A DNA stretch of 64,000 nucleotides from Megachile rotundata (taxonomy: Eukaryota; Arthropoda; Insecta; Hymenoptera; Megachilidae). A program made the translations under genes and the position numbers. The stretch spans positions 1 through 64,000 of the forward strand of contig NW_027473591.1 of NCBI RefSeq assembly GCF_050947335.1, given 5' to 3'. The notes under the pieces were generated by a model, which did no database searches, was not told the DNA's origin, and saw only the letters and a list, made by a program, of their open reading frames with translations. Positions 48,299 through 60,777 of the stretch are shown here, piece by piece (the stretch's first letter is position 1; the number at the start of each line of letters is the position of its first letter).

Positions 48299-51200
48299 AT
48301 TGTGTGATTGTGTGATTGAGTGATTGTGTGATTGTGTGATTGTGTGAATGTGTGATTGTGTGACCGTGATTGTGTGATTGATGATTGTGTGATTGTGTGA
48401 TTGTGTGATTGTGTGATTGTGTGATTGTGTGATTGTGTGATTGTGTGATTTTGTGATTGTGTGATTGTGAGATTGTGTGAATTGTGTGATTGTGTGATTG
48501 TGTGATTGTGATTGTGTGATTGTGTGATTGTGTGATTGTGTGATTGTGTGATTGTGTTATTGTGTGATTGTGTGATTGTGTGATTGTGTGATTGTCTGAT
48601 TGTGTGATTGTGTGATTGTGTGATTGCGTGATTGCGTGATTGCGTGATTGCGTGATTGTGTGACTGTGTGATTGCGTGATTGTGTGATTCTGTGATTGTG
48701 CGATTGTGCGATTGTGCGATTGTGTGATTGTGTGATTGTGTGATTGTGTGATTGAGTGATTGTGTGATTGTGTGATTGTGTGATTGTGTGATTGTGTGAT
48801 TGTGTTATTGTGTGATTGTGTGATTTTGTGATTGAGTGATTGTGTGATTGTGTGATTGTGTGATTGTGTGAATGTGTGATTGTGTGACCGTGATTGCGTG
48901 ATTGCGTGATTGTGTGATTGTGCGATTGTGTGATTGTGTGATTGTGTGATTGTGTGATTGTGTGATTGTGTGATTGTGTGATTGTGTGATTGTGTGATTG
49001 TGTGATTGTGTTATTGTGTGATGTGTGATTGTGTGATTGTGTGATTGTGTGATTGTGTGATTGTGTGATTGTGTGATTGTGTGATTGTGTGATTGTGTGA
49101 TTGTGTGATTGTGTGATTGTGTGATTGTGTGATTGTGTGATTGTGTGATTGTGTGATTGTGTGATTGTGTAATTGTGATTGTGTGATTGTGATTGTGTGT
49201 ACTGTGTGATTGTGTGATTGTGTGATTGTGTGATTGTGTGATTGTGTGATTGTGTGATTGTGTGATAGTGTGATTGTGCGATTGTGCGATTGTGTGCTTG
49301 TGTGATTGTGTGATTGTGTGATTGTGTGATTGCGTGATAGTGTGATTGTGCGATTGTGCGATTGTGTGCTTGTGTGATTGTGTGCTTGTGTGATTGCGTG
49401 GTCGTGTGGTTGTGTGATTGTGTGATTGTGTGATTGTGTGATTGTGTGATTGTCTGATTGTGTGATTGTGCGATTGTGCGATTGTGCGATAGTGCGATTG
49501 TGCGATTGTGCGATTGTGTGATTGTGTGATTGTGTGATTGTGTGATTGTGTGATTGTGTGATTGTGTGATTGTGTGATTGTGTGATTGTGTGATTGTGTG
49601 ATTGTGTTATTGTGTGATTGTGTGATTTTGTGATTGAGTGATTGTGTGATTGTGTGATTGTGTGATTGTGTGAATGTGTGATTGTGTGATTGTCTGATTG
49701 TGTGATTGTGTGATTGTGTGATTGCGTGATTGCGTGATTGCGTGATTGTGTGATTGTGTGATTGTGTGATTGTGTGATTGTGTGATTGTCTGATTGTGTG
49801 ATTGTGTGATTGCGTGATTGCGTGATTGCGTGATTGTGTGATTGTGCGATTGTGCGATTGTGTGATTGTGTGATTGTGTGATTGTGTGATTGTGTGATTG
49901 TGTGATTGTGTGATTGAGTGATTGTGTGATTGTGTGATTGTGTGATTGTGTGATTGTGTGATTGTCTGATTGTGTGATTGTGTGATTGTGTGATTGCGTG
50001 ATTGCGTGATTGCGTGATTGTGTGATTGTGTGATTGTGTGATTGTGTGATTGTGTGATTGTCTGATTGTGTGATTGTGTGATTGCGTGATTGCGTGATTG
50101 CGTGATTGTGTGATTGTGCGATTGTGCGATTGTGTGATTGTGTGATTGTGTGATTGTGTGATTGTGTGATTGTGTGATTGTGTGATTGAGTGATTGTGTG
50201 ATTGTGTGATTGTGTGAATGTGTGATTGTGTGACCGTGATTGTGTGATTGATGATTGTGTGATTGTGTGATTGTGTGATTGTGTGATTGTGTGATTGTGT
50301 GATTGTGTGATTGTGTGATTTTGTGATTGTGTGATTGTGAGATTGTGTGAATTGTGTGATTGTGTGATTGTGTGATTGTGATTGTGTGATTGTGTGATTG
50401 TGTGATTGTGTGATTGTGTGATTGTGTTATTGTGTGATTGTGTGATTGTGTGATTGTGTGATTGTCTGATTGTGTGATTGTGTGATTGTGTGATTGCGTG
50501 ATTGCGTGATTGCGTGATTGCGTGATTGTGTGACTGTGTGATTGCGTGATTGTGTGATTCTGTGATTGTGCGATTGTGCGATTGTGCGATTGTGTGATTG
50601 TGTGATTGTGTGATTGTGTGATTGAGTGATTGTGTGATTGTGTGATTGTGTGATTGTGTGATTGTGTGATTGTGTTATTGTGTGATTGTGTGATTTTGTG
50701 ATTGAGTGATTGTGTGATTGTGTGATTGTGTGATTGTGTGAATGTGTGATTGTGTGACCGTGATTGCGTGATTGCGTGATTGTGTGATTGTGCGATTGTG
50801 TGATTGTGTGATTGTGTGATTGTGTGATTGTGTGATTGTGTGATTGTGTGATTGTGTGATTGTGTGATTGTGTGATTGTGTTATTGTGTGATGTGTGATT
50901 GTGTGATTGTGTGATTGTGTGATTGTGTGATTGTGTGATTGTGTGATTGTGTGATTGTGTGATTGTGTGATTGTGTGATTGTGTGATTGTGTGATTGTGT
51001 GATTGTGTGATTGTGTGATTGTGTAATTGTGATTGTGTGATTGTGATTGTGTGTACTGTGTGATTGTGTGATTGTGTGATTGTGTGATTGTGTGATTGTG
51101 TGATTGTGTGATTGTGTGATAGTGTGATTGTGCGATTGTGCGATTGTGTGCTTGTGTGATTGTGTGATTGTGTGATTGTGTGATTGCGTGATAGTGTGAT

Positions 51201-51530
51201 TGTGCGATTGTGCGATTGTGTGCTTGTGTGATTGTGTGCTTGTGTGATTGCGTGGTCGTGTGGTTGTGTGATTGTGTGATTGTGTGATTGTGTGATTGTG
51301 TGATTGTCTGATTGTGTGATTGTGCGATTGTGCGATTGTGCGATAGTGCGATTGTGCGATTGTGCGATTGTGTGATTGTGTGATTGTGTGATTGTGTGAT
51401 TGTGTGATTGTGTGATTGTGTGATTGTGTGATTGTGTGATTGTGTGATTGTGTGATTGTGTGATTGTGTTATTGTGTGATTGTGTGATTTTGTGATTGAG
51501 TGATTGTGTGATTGTGTGATTGTGTGATTG
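48050..51530 (+). repeat. 1870-bp tandem duplication
   Basis: GTCTG at 48094/49964, GATTCTGTG (ATTC) at 48687/50557 and GTGTGATGTG at 49020/50890 are each 1870 bp apart. ACTG (49201/51055) and GGTCG (49397/51251) are 1854 bp apart, a loss of two 8-mers. At the seam, a 272-bp piece with GTCTG (49692/49964) is itself doubled. Confidence 0.78.
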
Positions 51531-52300
51531 TGTGAATGTGTGATTGTGTGACCGTGATTGCGTGATTGCGTGATTGTGTGATTGTACGATTGTGTGATTG
51601 TGTGATTGTGTGATTGTGTGATTGTGTGATTGTGTGATTGTGTGATTGTGTGATTGTGTGATTGTGTGATTGTGTTATTGTGTGATGTGTGATTGTGTGA
51701 TTGTGTGATTGTGTGATTGTGTGATTGTGTGATTGTGTGATTGTGTGATTGTGTGATTGTGTGATTGTGTGATTGTGTGATTGTGTGATTGTGTGATTGT
51801 GTGATTGTGTGATTGTGTAATTGTGATTGTGTGATTGTGATTGTGTGTACTGTGTGATTGTGTGATTGTGTGATTGTGTGATTGTGTGATTGTGTGATAG
51901 TGTGATTGTGCGATTGTGCGATTGTGTGCTTGTGTGATTGTGTGATTGTGTGATTGTGTGATTGTGTGATAGTGTGATTGTGCGATTGTGCGATTGTGTG
52001 CTTGTGTGATTGTGTGCTTGTGTGATTGCGTGGTCGTGTGGTTGTGTGATTGTGTGATTGTGTGATTGTGTGATTGTGTGATTGTCTGATTGTGTGATTG
52101 TGCGATTGTGCGATTGTGCGATAGTGCGATTGTGCGATTGTGCGATTGTGTGATTGTATGATTGTGTGATGGTGTGATTGTGTTATTGTGTGATTGTGTG
52201 ATTGTGTGATTGTGTGATTGTCTGATTGTGTGATTGTGTGATTGTGTGATTGCGTGATTGCGTGATTGCGTGATTGTGTGATTGTGTGATTGTGTGATTG
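50700..52300 (+). repeat. About 0.78-0.79 kb tandem pair
   Basis: GTGTGATGTG (50890/51684) and ACTG (51055/51849) are 794 bp apart and GGTCG (51251/52029) 778 bp apart. The right copy has GTACGATTG near 51584 as a private unit. Confidence 0.7.
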
Positions 52301-53448
52301 TGTGATTGTGTGATTGTCTGATTGTGTGATTGTGTGATTGCGTGATTGCGTGATTGCGTGATTGTGTGATTGTGCGATTGTGCGATTGTGTGATTGTGTG
52401 ATTGTGTGATTGTGTGATTGTGTGATTGTGTGATTGTGTGATTGTGTGATTGAGTGATTGTGTGATTGTGTGATTGTGTGAATGTGTGATTGTGTGACCG
52501 TGATTGTGTGATTGATGATTGTGTGATTGTGTGATTGTGTGATTGTGTGATTGTGTGATTGTGTGATTTTGTGATTGTGTGATTGTGAGATTGTGTGAAT
52601 TGTGTGATTGAGTGATTGTGTGATTGTGATTGTGTGATTGTGTGATTGTGTGATTGTGTGATTGTGTGATTGTGTGATTGTGTTATTGTGTGATTGTGTG
52701 ATTGTGTGATTGTGTGATTGTCTGATTGTGTGATTGTGTGATTGTGTGATTGCGTGTTGCGTGATTGCGTGATTGCGTGATTGTGTGATTGTGTGATTGC
52801 GTGATTGTGTGATTGTGTGATTGTGCGATTGTGCGATTGTGCGATTGTGTGATTGTGTGATTGTGTGATTGTGTGATTGAGTGATTGTGTGATTTTGTGA
52901 TTGAGTGATTGTGTGATTGTGTGATTGTGTGATTGTGTGATTGTGTGATTGTGTGATTGTGTAATTGTGATTGTGTGATTGTGATTGTGTGTACTGTGTG
53001 ATTGTGTGATTGTGTGATTGTGTGATTGTGTGATTGTGTGATTGTGTGATAGTGTGATTGTGCGATTGTGCGATTGTGTGCTTGTGTGATTGTGTGATTG
53101 TGTGATTGTGTGATTGTGTGATAGTGTGATTGTGCGATTGTGCGATTGTGTGCTTGTGTGATTGTGTGCTTGTGTGATTGCGTGGTCGTGTGGTTGTGTG
53201 ATTGTGTGATTGTGTGATTGTGTGATTGTGTGATTGTCTGATTGTGTGATTGTGCGATTGTGCGATTGTGCGATAGTGCGATTGTGCGATTGTGCGATTG
53301 TGTGATTGTGTGATTGTGTGATTGTGTGATTGTGTGATTGTGTGACTGTGTGATTGTGTGATTGTGTGATTGTGTGATTGTGTGATTGTGTGACCGTAAT
53401 TGTGTGACCGTGATTTTGTGACCGTGATTGTGTGATCGTGTGATTGTG

Positions 53449-54088
53449 TGATTGTGATTGTGATTGTGATTGTGTGATTGTGATTGTGTGATTGTGATTG
53501 TGTGATTGTGATTGTGTGATTGTGATTGTGTGATTGTGATTGTGTGATTGTGATTGTGTGATTGTGATTGTGTGATTGTGATTGTGTGATTGTGATTGTG
53601 TGATTGTGATTGTGTGATTGTGATTGTGTGATTGTGATTGTGTGATTGTGATTGTGTGATTGTGATTGTGTGATTGTGATTGTGTGATTGTGATTGTGTG
53701 ATTGTGATTGTGTGATTGTGATTGTGTGATTGTGATTGTGTGATTGTGATTGTGTGATTGTGATTGTGTGATTGTGATTGTGTGATTGTGATTGTGTGAT
53801 TGTGATTGTGTGATTGTGATTGTGTGATTGTGATTGTGTGATTGTGATTGTGTGATTGTGATTGTGTGATTGTGATTGTGTGATTGTGATTGTGTGATTG
53901 TGATTGTGTGATTGTGATTGTGTGATTGTGATTGTGTGATTGTGATTGTGTGATTGTGATTGTGTGATTGTGATTGTGTGATTGTGATTGTGTGATTGTG
54001 ATTGCGTGATTGTGATTGCGTGATTGTGATTGTGTGATTGTGATTGTGTGATTGTGATTGTGTGATTGTGATTGTGTGATTGTGTGAT
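53449..54088 (+). repeat. 14-mer block B1a with hexamer run
   Basis: About 45 units. The block opens with several consecutive GTGATT hexamers before the regular 14-mers begin, showing that the 6-mer can repeat alone. Two units near 54005-54020 carry GCGTGATT. Confidence 0.92.
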
Positions 54089-54261
54089 TGTGTAATTGTG
54101 TGATTGTGTGATTGTGTGATTGTGTGATTCTGTGATTGTGTGATTGTGTGATCGTGATTGTGTGATTGTGTGATTGTCTGATTGTGTGATTGCGTGATTG
54201 CGTGATTGCGTGATTGCCTGATTGTGTGATTGTGTGATTGTGTGATTGTGTGATTGTGTGA

Positions 54262-54330
54262 TTGTGCGATTGTGCGATTGTGCGATTGTGCGATTGTGCG
54301 ATTGTGCGATTGTGCGATTGTGCGATTGTG
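54262..54330 (+). repeat. CpG ladder, eight GTGCGATT units
   Basis: Eight consecutive 8-mers all carry T-to-C in the fourth position, giving a CpG every 8 bp. The same ladder occurs at 58727-58780 (seven units) and 62567-62632 (eight units). Confidence 0.9.
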
Positions 54331-54504
54331 TGATTGTGTGATTGTGTGATTGTGTGATTGTGTGATTGTGTGATTGTGTGATTGTGTGATTGTGTGATTG
54401 TGTGATTGTGTGATTGTGTGATTGTGTGATTGTGTGATTGTGAGATTGTGTGAATTGTGTTATTGTGTGATTGTGTGATTGTGTGATTGTGTGATTGTGT
54501 GATT

Positions 54505-54636
54505 GTGTGATTGTGATTGTGTGATTGTGATTGTGTGATTGTGATTGTGTGATTGTGATTGTGTGATTGTGATTGTGTGATTGTGATTGTGTGATTGCGA
54601 TTGTGTGATTGCGATTGTGTGATTGCGATTGTGTGA
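54505..54636 (+). repeat. 14-mer block B1b
   Basis: About nine units, the last three in the GCGATT form, ending at GTGTCTGTG. Confidence 0.9.
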
Positions 54637-55059
54637 TTGTGTCTGTGTGATTGTGTGAGTGTGTAATTGTGTGATTGTGTGATTGTGTGATTGTGTGGTT
54701 GTGTGATTGTGTGACTGTGTGATTGTGCGATTGTGATTGTGTGATTGTGTGATTGTGTGATTGTGTGATTGTGTTATTGTGTGATTGTGTGATTGTGTGA
54801 TTGTGTGATTGTGTGGTTGTGTGACTGTGTGCTTGTGTGATTGTGTGATTGTGTGATTGAGTGATTGTGTGATTGTGTGATTGTGTGATTGTGTGATTGT
54901 GTGATTGTGTGATTGTGTGATTGTGACTGTGTGATTGTGTGAGTGTGTGATTGAGTGATTGTGTGCTTGTGTGATTGCGTGGTTGTGTGGTTGTGTGATT
55001 GTGTGATTGTGTGATTGTGTGATTGTGTGATTGTGTGATTGTGTGATTGTCTGATTGTG

Positions 55060-55110
55060 TGATTGCGTGATTGCGTGATTGCGTGATTGCGTGATTGCGT
55101 GATTGCGTGA
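55060..55110 (+). repeat. CpG ladder, six GCGTGATT units
   Basis: Six consecutive 8-mers with T-to-C in the second position. Matching six-unit ladders stand at about 59480-59528 and 63338-63386, each just before a long 14-mer block. Confidence 0.88.
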
Positions 55111-55128
55111 TTGTGTGATTGTGTGATT

Positions 55129-55910
55129 GTGTGATTGTGATTGTGTGATTGTGATTGTGTGATTGTGATTGTGTGATTGTGATTGTGTGATTGTGATTGT
55201 GTGATTGTGATTGTGTGATTGTGATTGTGTGATTGTGTGATTGTGATTGTGTGATTGTGATTGTGTGATTGTGATTGTGTGATTGTGATTGTGTGATTGT
55301 GATTGTGTGATTGTGATTGTGTGATTGTGATTGTGTGATTGTGATTGTGTGATTGTGATTGTGTGATTGTGATTGTGTGATTGTGATTGTGTGATTGTGA
55401 TTGTGTGATTGTGATTGTGTGATTGTGATTGTGTGATTGTGATTGTGTGATTGTGATTGTGTGATTGTGATTGTGTGATTGTGATTGTGTGATTGTGATT
55501 GTGTGATTGTGATTGTGTGATTGTGATTGTGTGATTGTGATTGTGTGATTGTGATTGTGTGATTGTGATTGTGTGATTGTGATTGTGTGATTGTGATTGT
55601 GTGATTGTGATTGTGTGATTGTGATTGTGTGATTGTGATTGTGTGATTGTGGTTGTGTGATTGTGATTGTGTGATTGTGATTGTGTGATTGTGATTGTGT
55701 GATTGTGATTGTGTGATTGTGATTGTGTGATTGTGATTGTGTGATTGTGATTGTGTGATTGTGATTGTGTGATTGTGATTGTGTGATTGTGATTGTGTGA
55801 TTGTGATTGTGTGATTGTGATTGTGTGATTGTGATTGTGTGATTGTGATTGTGTGATTGTGATTGTGTGATTGTGATTGTGTGATTGTGATTGTGTGATT
55901 GTGATTGAGT
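55129..55910 (+). repeat. 14-mer block B1c, longest in the window
   Basis: About 55 units. One lone extra 8-mer interrupts near 55230 and one GTGGTT unit stands near 55650. It ends in two GATTGAGTG units, then GACCGTGATTTTG (55933). Confidence 0.93.
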
Positions 55911-55980
55911 GATTGTGATTGAGTGATTGTGTGACCGTGATTTTGTGACCGTGATTGTGTGATCGTGTGATTGTGTGATT

Positions 55981-56080
55981 GTGTGATTGTGATTGTGATT
56001 GTGTGATTGTGATTGTGTGATTGTGATTGTGTGATTGTGATTGTGTGATTGTGATTGTGTGATTGTGATTGTGTGATTGT
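55981..56080 (+). repeat. 14-mer block B1d with hexamers
   Basis: About seven units, starting with consecutive GTGATT hexamers, ending at GTGTCTGTG. Confidence 0.88.
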
Positions 56081-56676
56081 GTCTGTGTGATTGTGTGAGT
56101 GTGTGATTGTGTGATTGTGTGATTGTGTGATTGTGTGGTTGTGTGATTGTGTGACTGTGTGATTGTGCGATTGTGATTGTGTGATTGTGTGATTGTGTGA
56201 TTGTGTGATTGTGTGATTGTGTGACTGTGTGGTTGTGTTATTGTGTGATTGTGTGATTGTGTGATTGTGTGATTGTGTGATTGTGTGATTGTGTGATTGT
56301 GTGATTGTGTGATTGTGTGACTGTGTGATTGTGTGATTGTGTGATTGTGTGATTGTGTGATAGTGTGATTGTGTGATTGTGTGCTTGTGTGATTGTGTGA
56401 CTGTGTGATTGTGTGATTGTGTGATTGTGTGATTGTGTGATTTTGTGATTGTGTGATTGTGTGATTGTGTGATTGTGTGATTGTGTGATTGTGTGATTGT
56501 GTGATTGTGTGATTGTGTGATTGTGTGATTGTGTGATTTTGTGATTGTGTGATTGTGTGATTGTGTGATTGTGTGATTGTGTGATTGTGTGATTGTGTGA
56601 TTGTGTGATTGTGTGATTGTGTGATTGTGTGGTTGTGTGATTGTGAGATTGTGTGAATTGTGTGATTGTGTGATTG

Positions 56677-56864
56677 TGTGATTGTGATTGTGTGATTGTG
56701 ATTGTGTGATTGTGATTGTGTGATTGTGATTGTGTGATTGTGATTGTGTGATTGTGATTGTGTGATTGTGATTGTGATTGTGTGATTGTGATTTTGTGAT
56801 TGTGATTGTGTGATTGTGATTGTGTGATTGTGATTGTGTGATTGTGATTGTGTGATTGTGATTG
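56677..56864 (+). repeat. 14-mer block B1e
   Basis: About 13 units following GAGATTGTGTGAATT. It includes an extra GTGATT hexamer near 56770 and a GATTTTGTG unit near 56790. Confidence 0.9.
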
Positions 56865-57240
56865 TGTGAGTGTGTGATTGTGTGATTGTGTGATTGTGTG
56901 ATTGTGTGGTTGTGTGATTGTGTGACTGTGTGATTGTGTGATTGTGTGATTGTGCGATTGTGATTGTGTGATTGTGTGATTGTGTGATTGTGTGATTGAG
57001 TGATTGTGTGCTTGTGTGATTGTGTGATTGTGTGATTGTGATTGTGTGATTGTGTCTGTGTGATTGTGTGAATGTGTGATTGTGTGATTGTGTGATTGTG
57101 TGATTGTGTGATTGTGTGATTGTGTGATTGTGTGATTGTGTGATTGTGTGATTGTGTGATTGTGTGATTGTGTGATTGTGTGATTGTGTGATTGTGTGAT
57201 TGTGTGATTGTGTGATTGTGTGATTGTGTGATTGTGTGAT

Positions 57241-57861
57241 TGTGTGATTGTGTGGTTGTGCGATCGTGATTGTGTGATCGTGATTGTGTGATTGCGTGAT
57301 TGTGATTGTGTGATTGTGTGACTGTGATTGTGTGACCGTGATTGTGTGACCGTAATTGTGTGATCGTGATTGTGTGGTCGTGATTGTGTGACAGTGATTG
57401 TGTGATCGTGATTGTGTGATTGTGTGATTGTGTGGTTGTGCGAATGTGTTATTGTGTGACCGTTATTGTGTGACCGTGATTGTGTGACCGTGATTGTGTG
57501 GTTGCGACTGTATGATTGTGACTGTGTGATTGTGTGAGTGTGTTATTGTGTGATTGAGTGATTGTGTGATTGTGTGATTGTGTGATTGTGTGATTGTGTG
57601 ATCGTGTGATTGTGTGATTGTGTGAATGTGTGATTGTGTGATTGTGTGATTGTGTGATTGTGTGATTGTGTGATTGTGTGATGGTGTGATTGTGTGATTG
57701 TGTGGTTGTGTGATTGTGTGATTGTGTGATTGTGTGGTTGTGCGATCGTGATTGTGTGATCGTGATTGTGTGATTGTGTGATCGTGATTGTGTGATTGTG
57801 TGATTGTGATTGTGTGATTGTGTGACCGTTATTGTGTGACCGTGATTGTGTGACCGTGATT
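57241..57861 (+). repeat. Domain-A-like fragment inside domain B
   Basis: Carries a C2-type run (GACCGTAATT at 57348) with neighbouring GACTGTGATT, and TCG 14-mers, an arrangement otherwise confined to domain A. It has its own changes: GTGTGGTCG, GTGACAGTG near 57391, GCGAATG, and GACCGTTATT twice (near 57458 and 57825). The next B copy (57862-61095) does not contain it. Confidence 0.75.
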
Positions 57862-58553
57862 GTGTGATTGTGATTGTGTGATGGTGATTGTGTGATTGTG
57901 ATTGTGTGATTGTGATTGTGTGATTGTGATTGTGTGATTGTGATTGTGTGATTGTGATTGTGTGATTGTGATTGTGTGATTGTGATTGTGTGATTGTGAT
58001 TGTGTGATTGTGATTGTGTGATTGTGATTGTGTGATTGTGATTGTGTGATTGTGATTGTGTGATTGTGATTGTGTGATTGTGATTGTGTGATTGTGATTG
58101 TGTGATTGTGATTGTGTGATTGTGATTGTGTGATTGTGATTGTGTGATTGTGATTGTGTGATTGTGATTGTGTGATTGTGATTGTGTGATTGTGATTGTG
58201 TGATTGTGATTGTGTGATTGTGATTGTGTGATTGTGATTGTGTGATTGTGATTGTGTGATTGTGATTGTGTGATTGTGATTGTGTGATTGTGATTGTGTG
58301 ATTGTGATTGTGTGATTGTGATTGTGTGATTGTGATTGTGTGATTGTGTTTGTGTGATTGTGATTGTGTGATTGTGATTGTGTGATTGTGATTGTGTGAT
58401 TGTGATTGTGTGATTGTGATTGTGTGATTGTGATTGTGTGATTGTGATTGTGTGATTGTGATTGTGTGATTGTGATTGTGTGATTGTGATTGTGTGATTG
58501 TGATTGTGTGATTGTGATTGTGTGATTGTGATTGTGTGATTGTGATTGTGTGA
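57862..58553 (+). repeat. 14-mer block B2a
   Basis: About 49 units with one GATGGTGATT near the start and one GTGTTTGTG near 58347. It corresponds to block B1a. Confidence 0.93.
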
Positions 58554-58962
58554 TTGTGTGATTGTGTAATTGTGTGATTGTGTGATTGTGTGATTGTGTG
58601 ATTCTGTGATTGTGTGATTGTGTGATCGTGATTGTGTGATTGTGTGATTGTCTGATTGTGTGATTGCGTGATTGCCTGATTGTGTGATTGTGTGATTGTG
58701 TGATTGTGTGATTGTGTGATTGTGCGATTGTGCGATTGTGCGATTGTGCGATTGTGCGATTGTGCGATTGTGCGATTGTGTGATTGTGTGATTGTGTGAT
58801 TGTGTGATTGTGTGATTGTGTGATTGTGTGATTGTGTGATTGTGTGATTGTGTGATTGTGTGATTGTGTGATTGTGTGATTGTGAGATTGTGTGAATTGT
58901 GTTATTGTGTGATTGTGTGATTGTGTGATTGTGTGATTGTGTGATTGTGTGATTGTGTGATT

Positions 58963-59037
58963 GTGTGATTGTGATTGTGTGATTGTGATTGTGTGATTGT
59001 GATTGTGTGATTGCGATTGTGTGATTGCGATTGTGTG
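58963..59037 (+). repeat. 14-mer block B2b
   Basis: About five units, the last two GCGATT forms, ending at GTGTCTGTG. It is about four units shorter than B1b. Confidence 0.85.
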
Positions 59038-59546
59038 ATTGTGTCTGTGTGATTGTGTGAGTGTGTAATTGTGTGATTGTGTGATTGTGTGATTGTGTGG
59101 TTGTGTGATTGTGTGACTGTGTGATTGTGCGATTGTGATTGTGCGATTGTGTGATTGTGTGATTGTGTGATTGTGTGATTGTGTGATTGTGTTATTGTGT
59201 GATTGTGTGATTGTGTGATTGTGTGATTGTGTGGTTGTGTGACTGTGTGCTTGTGTGATTGTGTGATTGTGTGATTGTGTGATTGTGTGATTTTGTGATT
59301 GTGTGATTGTGTGATTTTGTGATTGTGTGATTGTGTGATTGTGTGATTGTGTGATTGTGACTGTGTGATTGTGTGAGTGTGTGATTGAGTGATTGTGTGC
59401 TTGTGTGATTGCGTGGTTGTGTGGTTGTGTGATTGTGTGATTGTGTGATTGTGTGATTGTGTGATTATCTGATTGTGTGATTGCGTGATTGCGTGATTGC
59501 GTGATTGCGTGATTGCGTGATTGCGTGATTGTGTGATTGTGTGATT

Positions 59547-59995
59547 GTGTGATTGTGATTGTGTGATTGTGATTGTGTGATTGTGATTGTGTGATTGTGA
59601 TTGTGTGATTGTGATTGTGTGATTGTGATTGTGTGATTGTGATTGTGTGATTGTGATTGTGTGATTGTGATTGTGTGATTGTGATTGTGTGATTGTGATT
59701 GTGTGATTGTGATTGTGTGATTGTGATTGTGTGATTGTGATTGTGTGATTGTGATTGTGTGATTGTGATTGTGTGATTGTGGTTGTGTGATTGTGATTGT
59801 GTGATTGTGATTGTGTGATTGTGATTGTGTGATTGTGATTGTGTGATTGTGATTGTGTGATTGTGATTGTGTGATTGTGATTGTGTGATTGTGATTGTGT
59901 GATTGTGATTGTGTGATTGTGATTGTGTGATTGTGATTGTGTGATTGTGATTGTGTGATTGTGATTGTGTGATTGTGATTGTGTGATTGTGATTG
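59547..59995 (+). repeat. 14-mer block B2c
   Basis: About 32 units with one GTGGTT unit near 59780. It corresponds to B1c but lacks about 23 units, which shows strong length change between HOR copies. Confidence 0.92.
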
Positions 59996-60068
59996 AGTGA
60001 TTGTGATTGAGTGATTGTGTGACCGTGATTTTGTGACCGTGATTGTGTGATCGTGTGATTGTGTGATT

Positions 60069-60180
60069 GTGTGATTGTGATTGTGATTGTGTGATTGTGA
60101 TTGTGTGATTGTGATTGTGTGATTGTGATTGTGTGATTGTGATTGTGTGATTGTGATTGTGTGATTGTGATTGTGTGATT
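60069..60180 (+). repeat. 14-mer block B2d with hexamers
   Basis: About eight units opening with consecutive GTGATT hexamers, as in B1d. Confidence 0.88.
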
Positions 60181-60777
60181 GTGTCTGTGTGATTGTGTGA
60201 GTGTGTGATTGTGTGATTGTGTGATTGTGTGATTGTGTGGTTGTGTGATTGTGTGACTGTGTGATTGTGCGATTGTGATTGTGTGATTGTGTGATTGTGT
60301 GATTGTGTGATTGTGTGACTGTGTGGTTGTGTTATTGTGTGATTGTGTGATTGTGTGATTGTGTGATTGTGTGATTGTGTGATTGTGTGATTGTGTGATT
60401 GTGTGATTGTGTGACTGTGTGATTGTGTGATTGTGTGATTGTGTGATTGTGTGATAGTGTGATTGTGTGATTGTGTGATTGTGTGCTTGTGTGATTGTGT
60501 GATTGTGTGATTGTGTGATTGTGTGATTGTGTGATTGTGTGATTGTGTGATTTTGTGATTGTGTGATTGTGTGATTGTGTGATTGTGTGATTGTGTGATT
60601 GTGTGATTGTGTGATTGTGTGATTGTGTGATTGTGTGATTGTGTGATTTTGTGATTGTGTGATTGTGTGATTGTGTGATTGTGTGATTGTGTGATTGTGT
60701 GATTGTGTGATTGTGTGATTGTGTGATTGTGTGATTGTGTGATTGTGAGATTGTGTGAATTGTGTGATTGTGTGATT

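Larger units (their letters stand above)
46101..53390 (+). repeat. Domain O, second part: 0.8-1.9 kb 8-mer HORs
   Basis: Marked by GCGTGGTCG (CGTGGTCG at 46701, 47903, 49397, 51251, 52029, 53181) and by GTGTGTACTG (ACTG at 49201, 51055, 51849, 52993). A one-base deletion unit GTGTGATGTG is also present (46593, 47635, 49020, 50890, 51684). Spacing varies from 778 to 1870 bp. There is no C1 and no 14-mer block. GCGATAGTGCG and GTGTGCTTG units accompany the GGTCG marker. Confidence 0.78.
53391..57240 (+). repeat. Domain B HOR copy B1
   Basis: Opens with GACCGTAATT (53392), GACCGTGATTTTG and GATCGTGTG. It then has a long 14-mer block, GATTCTGTG (ATTC at 54127), an eight-unit GTGCGATT ladder, GTGTCTGTG (TCTG at 54642), a six-unit GCGTGATT ladder, a second long 14-mer block, and an 8-mer tail with GATAGTGTG (near 56360) and GAGATTGTGTGAATT (56645). 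Confidence 0.8.

Noticed and set aside
53449..54088. Origin, promoter or terminator in the 14-mer blocks
   Set aside because: No TATA-like element, initiator, hairpin or other specific signal beyond the repeat itself; the near absence of C rules out G-C stem hairpins.
57241..57861. Unique-sequence insertion or degraded transposon
   Set aside because: It looked more irregular than its surroundings, but all of it resolves into 8-mers and 14-mers with C variants seen in domain A.
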